Shown: in pieces, positions 37,015-44,211 of the stretch | How positions within the stretch are numbered: position 1 is the stretch's first letter | Layout of the letters: each line of letters starts with the position of its first letter | Assembly: GCA_946402335.1 (NCBI GenBank) | Contig: CAMIWE010000001.1 | Span: 62,001-126,000 of the forward strand | DNA from: an uncultured Lachnoclostridium sp. | GTDB lineage: Bacteria > Bacillota > Clostridia > Lachnospirales > Lachnospiraceae | Length of the DNA stretch: 64,000 nucleotides | Direction: 5' to 3' | Position numbers and translations under genes: made by a program | The notes under the pieces: model-generated | Told to the model about the DNA's origin: nothing | The model's database searches: none | What the model saw: the letters and a program-made list of their open reading frames with translations, nothing else

Positions 37015-38518
37015 ATCTTCTTCTGAGATTCTTCTTCGGTTTCCGGCTCATGCTGATCATCGGGCCGACAATGTAGATGACGATCAGCAGTATTACGAAC
37101 AATACACTTCCGATGATTCCTGCCCGCGTACCGGCTTCCTTCTGGCTCCGGCCTTCCCAGCGCTCCATCGTCTTCGGCAGCGGCGTCGGGGTGGGGGTTG
37201 CCTTCTTTTCGCCCGTAATGCGGATCACGGATTCGGTTCCTTCGCCGCCGGTGGATTTTAACATGGACGGCGGAAGCAGGAACTTCGGCCATACCGCGTT
37301 GAAATCCTTTTGCGAGAACGGGTATTCCTCGTTGTAATAGATTATGTCCGTCTTTCCGACAAATGCGCCGTTGTAGGAATAAATCAGCGTCCCGATCACA
37401 TTTTCCCCATGCACGTAGTCTTCGGGGATTGAGTATTCCACGCGTTTTTCAAGCTTTGTGAGGTCGGTTTCAAGGGGAACCACGATCGTTGCGCCCGAAG
37501 CGATGGAAAGCGTCGAGTAATCCTTGGCGGTGAACATCGGGCACTCATCGAAGAACCCGGCGTAGTTCGGATTGGAAATCCGCTCGGCGGTCTTCATCGG
37601 ATAACATTTATAATTCTCAAAGGCGTAATTGAGCATTGTGATTGTATCGTCGTAAGCCGCTTCGTCAGAGGAACTTCCGAGCACGATTGCCACAAGGCGC
37701 ATGCCGTCCTTCTCGGCGTAGGTGCAGAGGCCGTATGTGCCGTCGTCGGCTTTTCCGCCGGATTTGCCTGCAATCGCAAAGTCGTATTTGATCGTCTGTC
37801 GGATAAATTTATGGGTCTGCGCGATCGTCCGGGCTTCCTTCAGGTTGGACTGCGGAATCTGGTACCATTTGGACCCGGCAATCTTTAAAAAGTCCACGCG
37901 GACGCCGAGTTTGCAGGCAACCAGGCCGAGATCGTATACGCAGCTCTTCTGCTTCGAACCGCCGGTTCCGGTACAGCTGGTGAAATTCGAATTGACTGCG
38001 CCGAGCTGCTCCATCCGGGCGTTCATATTCTTGAGGAACTTTCGCATGCTGCCGCCGACATGCTCGCCGAGCGCATACGTTGCCTCGTCGGCAGATGCCA
38101 CAAGGGAAGCATACAAAAGATCGATCGCGGCAATTTTCTCATTGGCCACCAGCCCGACACGCGTAACATTGGCGCCGATGCTGTTGATTGAAGCATAGGA
38201 ACAGTTGACGGTATCGTTCAGCCGGCCGTTTTCCAGAACCAGAAGTGCCGTAACAAGCTTCGTGAGGCTGACCGGCGACATGGATTTCGTCGCATTTTTC
38301 GAAAAGAGAACCGCATCGGAATGCACTTCCATAACGATTCCGGCCTCTCCGCTGATGGAAGGACCGCCGCCCAGAATGGACTCAATCTGCGGAATCTCCT
38401 TCTCGTCGGAAGCCGAAGCCCCGTTTGTGCACGCAAACAAGGCGCCGCATGCCTCCGCCGTGAGGAGGAATGCCGCGAGCAGAATCGGAAGTATCTGTTT
38501 GCGGAAGGTCTGTTTCAT
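37013..38518 (-). CDS. D-alanyl-D-alanine carboxypeptidase family protein (peptidase S11) with divergent motifs
   Basis: 501 residues. A signal-like hydrophobic N-terminus is followed by an S11 penicillin-binding fold: SxxK as S84-L-T-K87 in SPVSLTKL, and KTG replaced by KSG (252-254). The SxN position reads S142-A-D144 (SADEA) where active enzymes usually have S-x-N (SANDA). A beta domain, a TP-rich linker (ATPTPTPLP) and a C-terminal membrane helix with a basic tail follow, the DacF/PBP5-like layout. It probably trims peptidoglycan stem peptides; the N to D change could alter activity. Minus strand, alone between terminator and the FAD gene. Confidence 0.85.
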   Translation of the reverse strand: MKQTFRKQILPILLAAFLLTAEACGALFACTNGASASDEKEIPQIESILGGGPSISGEAGIVMEVHSDAVLFSKNATKSMSPVSLTKLVTALLVLENGRLNDTVNCSYASINSIGANVTRVGLVANEKIAAIDLLYASLVASADEATYALGEHVGGSMRKFLKNMNARMEQLGAVNSNFTSCTGTGGSKQKSCVYDLGLVACKLGVRVDFLKIAGSKWYQIPQSNLKEARTIAQTHKFIRQTIKYDFAIAGKSGGKADDGTYGLCTYAEKDGMRLVAIVLGSSSDEAAYDDTITMLNYAFENYKCYPMKTAERISNPNYAGFFDECPMFTAKDYSTLSIASGATIVVPLETDLTKLEKRVEYSIPEDYVHGENVIGTLIYSYNGAFVGKTDIIYYNEEYPFSQKDFNAVWPKFLLPPSMLKSTGGEGTESVIRITGEKKATPTPTPLPKTMERWEGRSQKEAGTRAGIIGSVLFVILLIVIYIVGPMISMSRKPKKNLRRR

Positions 38519-38535
38519 ATCTTTTTAATCTGCCT

Positions 38536-39921
38536 CTATACCAGTCTGCGTCCCATTAAAACACCCATGGAGGATGCCATCATGAGACCTCTCGTCCAGC
38601 CCGACGAATCTCCGAGGCAGTACAGCCCGCGGATGCTGGTCGTCAGGTCCGGCTCCATTTTAACTTTATTGGAATAAAATTTCAATTCCGGCGAATACAA
38701 AAGGGTTTCCTCGGCGGCAAAGCCCGGCACAACCAGGTCGACCGCACGGATAAATCCGAGGATGTTCATCATCGCCCGGTACGGCATGGCCGCCGTAATG
38801 TCCCCGGCCACCGCATCCGGAAGCGTCGGATGCACGTTACCCTGCGCCAGTTCCTTGTCCCAGGTGCGCTTTCCGTTCAGGATATCGCCGTAACGCTGCA
38901 CGAGAATCTGCCCGTTTCCGAGCATGTTCGTCAGCTCGCCGACCTTCTGTGCATAGGCAATCGGCTGGTTGAACGGAACCGAGAAGTTGTGCGAGCAGAG
39001 AATCGAAAGGTTCGTATTGTTCGACTTCAGTTCCTTATAGGAATGGCCGTTTACAACGGCAAGATTGTTATCGTAATTCTCCTGGCTGACGAAACCGCCC
39101 GGGTTCTGGCAGAACGTCCGCACCTTATTCTTAAACGGCAAAGGATACCCGACAAGCTTCGATTCATACAGGATGCTGTTCACTTCCTCCATGATCTCAT
39201 TTCGCACCTCAACGCGTACGCCGATGTCTACGGTGCCGGGCTTATGGGCGATCTCATAACGCGCGCACAGCTGCTCAAGCCATTCCGCGCCTCTGCGGCC
39301 GGTGGCTACCACCACGTCGGTTCCCTCGATCACGGTTTTCTCGCCGCGGTCGCTGATCACAACGCCCTTTACGGTGCGGTCCTCGATCACGAGGTCTTCC
39401 ACGTTCGTGTCAAACAGCATCTCAACGCCGTGCTCTTTTAAAAACAGTTCGAGGCTTCCGTACAGAATCTGCGCCCGCTCGGTACCAAGATGGCGGATCG
39501 GGCAGTCCACGAGTTTCAGTCCCGCCTGAATCGCGCGGCGGCGGATTTCCTTGACCTTCTCGGGCTCGCTGACACCTTCCACATGGGTGTCGGCGCCGAA
39601 TTCGAGATAAATCGAATCCGTATAATCGATCAGGGCCTGTGCAACGTCGGCGCCGATCAGCTCCGGCAGGTCGCCGCCCACCTCACAGCTTAAGGAAAGC
39701 TTTCCGTCGGAAAATGCGCCCGCGCCGGAGAATCCGGTCGTGATATTGCATGGTTTGCAGTTCATGCACCGCCCCGTTTTGGTCTTCGGGCAGCTTCTCT
39801 TCTCGATCGGCTTCCCCTTCTCGATCATGAGAATCTTTTTCTTCGTGCCCTTTTTTATCATTTCGATTGCCGTAAAGATGCCGGCAGGACCGGCTCCGAC
39901 AATAATCAGATCGTATTTCAT
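38536..39921 (-). CDS. FAD-dependent dehydrogenase of unknown substrate (COG2509-like)
   Basis: 461 residues. The N-terminal DLIIVGAGPAGIFTAIEM is the FAD-binding dinucleotide fold; VVVATGRRGAEWL and the C-terminal GLYCLGDSSGWTRGLMMAS complete it. A cysteine-rich insertion CPKTKTGRCMNCKPC (about 43-58) followed by GFSGAGAFSDGKLSL is diagnostic for the COG2509 'uncharacterised FAD-dependent dehydrogenase' family. Substrate unknown. It lies 17 bp upstream of the carboxypeptidase gene and 43 bp downstream of the reverse transcriptase gene, all on the minus strand. Confidence 0.87.
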   Translation of the reverse strand: MKYDLIIVGAGPAGIFTAIEMIKKGTKKKILMIEKGKPIEKRSCPKTKTGRCMNCKPCNITTGFSGAGAFSDGKLSLSCEVGGDLPELIGADVAQALIDYTDSIYLEFGADTHVEGVSEPEKVKEIRRRAIQAGLKLVDCPIRHLGTERAQILYGSLELFLKEHGVEMLFDTNVEDLVIEDRTVKGVVISDRGEKTVIEGTDVVVATGRRGAEWLEQLCARYEIAHKPGTVDIGVRVEVRNEIMEEVNSILYESKLVGYPLPFKNKVRTFCQNPGGFVSQENYDNNLAVVNGHSYKELKSNNTNLSILCSHNFSVPFNQPIAYAQKVGELTNMLGNGQILVQRYGDILNGKRTWDKELAQGNVHPTLPDAVAGDITAAMPYRAMMNILGFIRAVDLVVPGFAAEETLLYSPELKFYSNKVKMEPDLTTSIRGLYCLGDSSGWTRGLMMASSMGVLMGRRLV

Positions 39922-39964
39922 AAACCCTCCGTATCACGCATGCGGATCTTGCCGCACCCTGACT

Positions 39965-41203
39965 TCATATTTTATCACAAACGCCTTCTCTTTGCAAATT
40001 TGCCCGGTCACTCTCGTAATAGGCGTGCACTAGGCTTTTAAACCCATATCCCCTGATGGTTTCGTACCGCAGATTGTAATTGGCTTTCGTGTGCTTTCCC
40101 GTCACCAGGAACCGGATGTTGTCGATCATGTACGCATCCAGTTCTTTAAGGCTTCGGTCGGTGGTGATCACCGGGAAGAACCACCGGCACCAGGTCAGCT
40201 CGCTCCGGACCGGGTTGTCGTACAGCTTCCGGTTAAAATGGCGGATAAACGCGCGGATTGCCTTCTCGTCGCTTGCGCCCTTCTTTACCTTCCAGCGGTA
40301 CAGCGCCTTCGCCTTCCGTTTCATTTTGTGCTTTAACTTCTCCACGGAGGCCCTGGCCACGTCAATGGTCCCGTTCTGATACGTGATCCCCAGAAAATCC
40401 CACGCCTCCCCGGGCTTTGCATAGAACACCTTCGCCGGATTGACCGTCATGTCCTTTTCCGCAAGAAAGCCGAGGATTTCCTTCCGGTATGCCTCAATTT
40501 CCTCCGGACTCCTTCCGAAAACGATGATGTCATCGGAATACCGGGCATAGGGAATGTTCCTTTCGGCAAATGTGCGGTCCATCTCGGCCAGGTACAGGTT
40601 CGCGAGGAAGGAGGAAAGCGGATTGCCCGCCATGATGCCCTTCCGGTCCTCAAAGCGCTTGCCGTCCTCGGTCACATAAGGATTCCGAAGAAATTCGCAC
40701 AGAAATTCGAAAAACCGGGGCTGGTCGGTACCGAGAACGTTCTTTGCAAGGGGCAGAATGCTCTCCACATCCACCGAATTGAAATAATCATGAATGTCCA
40801 GCTTGTAAACATACCGCTCCGCCAGGTCAGGAACCGAAAGAATGTCCGCCACTGCCCGCTTCACGCCGCGGTTCGGGCGGAACGAGAACAGGTTGTCCGG
40901 AAAGATGTCGTCATACGCATGAAGCCCGGACGCGAAAAACTTCAAAAGAAGCCCCGCCTCGCCCGGAAACATATAAACGACCCGCTTCTTCGCCGTTCCC
41001 TTCTTATTTAAGACCGTCCGTTCCGCATCCGGAAAAGGGTCCCCCTTTCGGAAGCGTTCCGCCCACGAAACATAACCGCCGCAGTCGATAAACTGCCGCA
41101 GTTCGGTTAATTCCTTCTTCGTATTATGTTCATTGGCGACGCAGTATTCGTAAAACCGTTCCCACGCCTCCCGTTCGCCAACGCTTGCGATCAGGTCTTT
41201 CAT
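39965..41203 (-). CDS. stand-alone reverse transcriptase, YSDD active site, class unassigned
   Basis: 412 residues. Reverse transcriptase motifs in order: FSFRPNRGVKRAV (107-119), palm motif A YKLDIHDYFNSVD with Asp136, motif B KGIMAGNPLSSFLANLYL (188-205), motif C YSDD (222-225), and WDFLGITY (268-275). All three catalytic Asp are present, so it should be active. There is no maturase X domain, no HNH endonuclease and no retron-type QGxPTSP motif B, so it is neither a normal group II intron protein nor a clear retron. Motif B and length resemble 'unknown group' (UG) defence reverse transcriptases. The start is ATG behind GAGGAAGGGAC. A structured element lies 87 bp upstream on the same strand, as in systems where the enzyme copies an adjacent RNA. 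Confidence 0.92.
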   Translation of the reverse strand: MKDLIASVGEREAWERFYEYCVANEHNTKKELTELRQFIDCGGYVSWAERFRKGDPFPDAERTVLNKKGTAKKRVVYMFPGEAGLLLKFFASGLHAYDDIFPDNLFSFRPNRGVKRAVADILSVPDLAERYVYKLDIHDYFNSVDVESILPLAKNVLGTDQPRFFEFLCEFLRNPYVTEDGKRFEDRKGIMAGNPLSSFLANLYLAEMDRTFAERNIPYARYSDDIIVFGRSPEEIEAYRKEILGFLAEKDMTVNPAKVFYAKPGEAWDFLGITYQNGTIDVARASVEKLKHKMKRKAKALYRWKVKKGASDEKAIRAFIRHFNRKLYDNPVRSELTWCRWFFPVITTDRSLKELDAYMIDNIRFLVTGKHTKANYNLRYETIRGYGFKSLVHAYYESDRANLQREGVCDKI

Positions 41204-41284
41204 GTCCCTTCCTCTGCCCGGTAAAATCGCCTTCCCGGTGCCCGACAGGCAAAATCCTGCGCTCCGTCCCGGCTTTCGGGCAAT

Positions 41285-41424
41285 AAAAAACGGATAGAGA
41301 AGAAGTGCTTTAAAATAGCAATTTTGCTATACCGGGCGATACATAACCGGCTACCTGCAAAACCTTTACAAGGGTTATGCTGCGCCCCCTGCAGGTGCAT
41401 TTGAAATGCGTTCTTCTCTATCCG
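41285..41424 (-). ncRNA. putative structured RNA upstream of the reverse transcriptase
   Basis: Read on the minus strand, CGGATAGAGAAGAA (41424-41411) pairs perfectly with TTCTTCTCTATCCG (41304-41291), a 14-bp closing stem that can extend inward with bulges, followed by TTTTTT. Inside are ACCTGCA/TGCAGGT (41397-41391 with 41359-41353) enclosing a short AACC/GGTT hairpin, a CCGG/CCGG pair (41350-41332) and a near-perfect hairpin ATAGCA/TGCTAT (41331-41326 with 41321-41316). The roughly 134-nt element thus folds on itself and ends like an intrinsic terminator, just before the reverse transcriptase gene. Its 5' end is uncertain and may lie further upstream. Promoter not clear. Confidence 0.68.
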
Positions 41425-41486
41425 ATATTCTATGAAACAGCATACGCTTTTTCATCTGATTGGCGCCGGTGCTGCCGGCCTTGGTC

Positions 41487-42023
41487 TTACAGAATCGATT
41501 TGATCCGGTTCACAACGTAAGACTCTTCGTTCTTGTAGCAGGGGATACAGTGAATATGTCTGATTCCCGCCGCGTCCAGAACCTTCTTCGCTCCGCGGTA
41601 CGGCATTCCGTTCGTCCGTTTCTGCTCGATTACGTAGAACGCATACCGCTTTCCGTCCTTCGTAAGCAGGAACGTTACCGGCGTGCATTTCGGATGCGCG
41701 TTCTCGTCAAACCGGCTGATGGAAACGTTCTCCTCTACACCGTAATCACCGAAGTTCCGGAATATGATATCCCGGAAATATGCCGTGTCGCGATGGAACG
41801 TATTATTAAACTCGTAGGAGCCGTCCTCCAGATAATACCGTTCCGCTTCGGGATCTCTTGCGGGCTCTGCCGCGGTCTGCGCCGCTGCAGGCTGCGGGGC
41901 AGGCGTAGATGCCGTTTTCTGTGAGGCAGCTTCTCCGACTTTCTTTCCGCCGGAAACTGCACTGTCTACAACCTTCTTGGTCTCGTTGAAAATCGAATTC
42001 ATGATCTTATCAAACAAACCCAT
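41487..42023 (-). CDS. protein of unknown function upstream of the reverse transcriptase locus
   Basis: 178 residues from the ATG at 42023, preferred because GGAGG lies 8 nt upstream; an ATG two codons earlier is too close to it. The N-terminus is a short amphipathic stretch (MGLFDKIMNSIFNETKK), followed by an Ala/Pro/Gln-rich linker and a C-terminal domain of about 110 residues containing FLLTKDGKRYAFYVIEQKR and a final Cys-x-x-Cys-like HCIPC. The D...ExK spacing is weakly reminiscent of restriction-endonuclease-like folds, but I cannot support that. It is 50 bp downstream of the repeat protein gene. Function unknown. Confidence 0.72.
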   Translation of the reverse strand: MGLFDKIMNSIFNETKKVVDSAVSGGKKVGEAASQKTASTPAPQPAAAQTAAEPARDPEAERYYLEDGSYEFNNTFHRDTAYFRDIIFRNFGDYGVEENVSISRFDENAHPKCTPVTFLLTKDGKRYAFYVIEQKRTNGMPYRGAKKVLDAAGIRHIHCIPCYKNEESYVVNRIKSIL

Positions 42024-42073
42024 ATGCATTTCCTCCCTTCGCCTTCCGGTTTTTCAGGTCCTTCGGAAAACTC

Positions 42074-44083
42074 TTACAGTTCCTGGGTAAGACCGGTATG
42101 ATAATCGTTCGTACCGCGCTTCAGATCCAGGTATTCCTTCAGGATGATATCCTCGATATCGGTAATTCTCTGCTGTGCTTCAATACGCTTACGCTTACGC
42201 TCGCCCATGAGAGCCGTCTTGTTCTCTTCCACGATTCTGCGAAGCTCTTCCTGCTCATTGCAAAGCCGCTCGTAATCGGCCTTTCTCTTTGCAAGAATCT
42301 CCTGACGTCTCTGTTCCTGTCTTCTTGCAACTTCCAGACGACGCTCTTCCATCTGTCTGCGGACTTCGTCCTTCTCCTGCTGTTTGCGCTTGTTCTGCTC
42401 GAGAATCTCACGCATACGGCGTCTTACAGCTGCTTCGTGCTCGTCGATCTCTTCCTGGGATGCTTCGTTCGTCTCGTAGGTTGCCGCTGCGGGTGCGGTA
42501 CCGGCAGGAGCAATATTCGGAATCGTGCTTACCGGCTTCGCAGGTGCGGGTGCCGGAGCGGGTGCAGGCTCAGGAGCAGCAACCGGCTCGGGAACAACCG
42601 GTGCCGGTTCGGGAACGGCTTCCACAACCGGCTCGGGTGCCGGTGCGGGTGCGGGTTCAACAACAATACCCGCGGGCTGAACCTGTTCCAGAATGGACTG
42701 GTTGAAGAAATAAATCGGATCCTGCTCGGCCGCTGCAGGTGCCGGTTCCGGAGCGGGTGCAACCGGCTCGGGTGCCGGTGCGGGCGCGGGCTCAACAACC
42801 TGTGCGGGAGTGATGGAATCCAGAATGGACTGGTTAAAGTAATAGGACGGTTCCGGAGGAACATAATTCGGATCCGGAATTACCGGAGCAGGTGCAACCG
42901 GTTCGGGTACCGGTGCGGGAGCAGGTGCAACCGGCTCGGGTGCCGGTGCGGGTGCAGGCGCGATCGGAATCTCCGGCGCAGAAGCCGTGGGAGTCACATA
43001 CGAAACCTCCCATTCCGGTTCAATATCGTTCTTCGGCTCGTTCGAGGTCACCTCCCACTCCGGTTCAACCGGTGCGGGTGCAGGTGCCGGAGCAGGTGCC
43101 GGCTCTTTCGGTGCTGCTGCGGACCCCATTAACTCCGCAATCAGTTCTTCCACCGTTCTTTCTCTTCCGGGATCATTGTTTGCCACCATGTCATCCTCCT
43201 GTAGTTCTATTAGTCGTTTCGAAATAATCTCATAATTTGCTGCTTCGAATACCGCCTCTTCCGGTATCTCCCCGCCCTTTCCGGGCTCTTCCTGCGGCAA
43301 CGCGCGTTCCGCGGATTTTTTAGAAGCAGTCTTTTTGCGGTATTGCTTCGGTCCTTCCAGCAGAAGGAACGGTTCCTTCGCCGCAACGGCCAATGCGCAC
43401 CAGGCAGCCAGCACTCCGCTGAATACCTTCCGGTCCTCTTCACCCACGACTCCGGCGAAGAGTGCCACCGCAATTCCCTCCATAACCGGCTTCAGCCGGA
43501 TCAGGTCTTTTTGAAGACGGTTCAGCGATGCGGTATATGCAAATTCCTTATATCGCTGCGTCCCTTTGCGGATCTGCAGTTCCGAGACAAATAACACATC
43601 CCTGTCCGGAAAGCTGCACAACCCCGGGAAAAAGGATCCGCCCCGGTAGTTGAGGTAACCGGTTTCCGTTACAAATTCCACAACGGCTGCCAGTTCCTTC
43701 TCGGAAAGATTGTCAAGATCCATTCCGATCCGCTTTTTATAATCCCCCGCCGTCCACGCAAACGACCGTAACGTGTGCAGCGTGGTGATGCCGGGAAGAA
43801 TTCCCTTCTGCGTCATCTCTGTCAGCTCCGGGTACCGGTCCGACCCGCTTTGTAACGCCTTCGAAAGACGTATGGCGTTTTCATGAAGCGTATACCGTTT
43901 CAGCTTATACTCCGCGATTTCCGAAACGAGTTCTTTCTTCATTCCCGCCCTGCGGTACGGCTTGCATTGGAGCAATATGTCACCGGGATTCCGGCTTTGT
44001 GATTGTATCTGTTCATAAAAAGCGAACAGTCCGCTCCCGGGCTTACGCCTCGTGAACAGCTCGCTACCGGCTCTTCCTCCCAT
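42074..44083 (-). CDS. Pro/Ala-repeat and coiled-coil protein of unknown function
   Basis: 669 residues from the ATG at 44083 (MGGRAGSELFTRRKPG), which has AGGGG upstream; an ATG 11 codons earlier is possible. Residues about 1-270 form a globular domain without a recognised family. The middle (about 320-540) is low complexity, PAPAPEPVAP repeats, interrupted by two longer units (YYFNQSILDSITPA and YFFNQSILEQVQPA) and two EPEWEV units. The last about 120 residues are a highly charged coiled coil (RRMREILEQNKRKQQEKDE). No signal peptide or membrane helix is evident, so a cytoplasmic scaffold is possible. Minus strand, with the next gene 50 bp downstream. Confidence 0.72.
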   Translation of the reverse strand: MGGRAGSELFTRRKPGSGLFAFYEQIQSQSRNPGDILLQCKPYRRAGMKKELVSEIAEYKLKRYTLHENAIRLSKALQSGSDRYPELTEMTQKGILPGITTLHTLRSFAWTAGDYKKRIGMDLDNLSEKELAAVVEFVTETGYLNYRGGSFFPGLCSFPDRDVLFVSELQIRKGTQRYKEFAYTASLNRLQKDLIRLKPVMEGIAVALFAGVVGEEDRKVFSGVLAAWCALAVAAKEPFLLLEGPKQYRKKTASKKSAERALPQEEPGKGGEIPEEAVFEAANYEIISKRLIELQEDDMVANNDPGRERTVEELIAELMGSAAAPKEPAPAPAPAPAPVEPEWEVTSNEPKNDIEPEWEVSYVTPTASAPEIPIAPAPAPAPEPVAPAPAPVPEPVAPAPVIPDPNYVPPEPSYYFNQSILDSITPAQVVEPAPAPAPEPVAPAPEPAPAAAEQDPIYFFNQSILEQVQPAGIVVEPAPAPAPEPVVEAVPEPAPVVPEPVAAPEPAPAPAPAPAKPVSTIPNIAPAGTAPAAATYETNEASQEEIDEHEAAVRRRMREILEQNKRKQQEKDEVRRQMEERRLEVARRQEQRRQEILAKRKADYERLCNEQEELRRIVEENKTALMGERKRKRIEAQQRITDIEDIILKEYLDLKRGTNDYHTGLTQEL
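42530..43110. repeat. in-frame Pro/Ala/Glu repeat tract
   Basis: The plus strand shows degenerate tandem units of the type GGTGCGGGTGCAGGC and CGGTTCGGGTGCC inside the 669-residue protein gene. Two longer encoded units (FNQSIL plus a PAPAPAPEPV tail) lie at roughly 42620-42715 and 42740-42850. Such tracts commonly expand and contract by slippage. Confidence 0.8.
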
Positions 44084-44211
44084 ATGAATCCCCTGTCTGC
44101 CAACATTTCCCGACACAAAAACGCATCATTTTAGATAAATATAAGTGTACCATTTCCACACAGATTTTTTCAAGTACTTTTCTCAACTTTTTGTTAGGTT
44201 TTTCGCGTTTT

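Noticed and set aside
39965..41203. Reverse transcriptase as a group II intron-encoded protein.
   Set aside because: No maturase X domain, no HNH endonuclease and no recognisable domain V hairpin downstream; the gene is followed after 43 bp by an intact FAD protein gene.
41385..41400. A 16-nt stretch near the RNA element resembles the 3' end of tRNA-Lys (14 of 16 bases, compare 31241-31256), which could suggest an attachment site and an integrated island between them.
   Set aside because: The 10 kb between them are ordinary chromosomal genes (trpEG, araD, dac) without integrase or phage genes, and the match falls in the inner stem of the RNA element. Chance or structural constraint is simpler.
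39965..42100. Diversity-generating retroelement.
   Set aside because: I saw no template/variable repeat pair with adenine-specific differences near the reverse transcriptase, and no Avd-like or C-type lectin target gene.
42530..43110. Possible CRISPR-like or intergenic tandem repeat.
   Set aside because: The units are degenerate, directly adjacent, and encode in-frame Pro/Ala/Glu repeats of one protein; there are no spacers.
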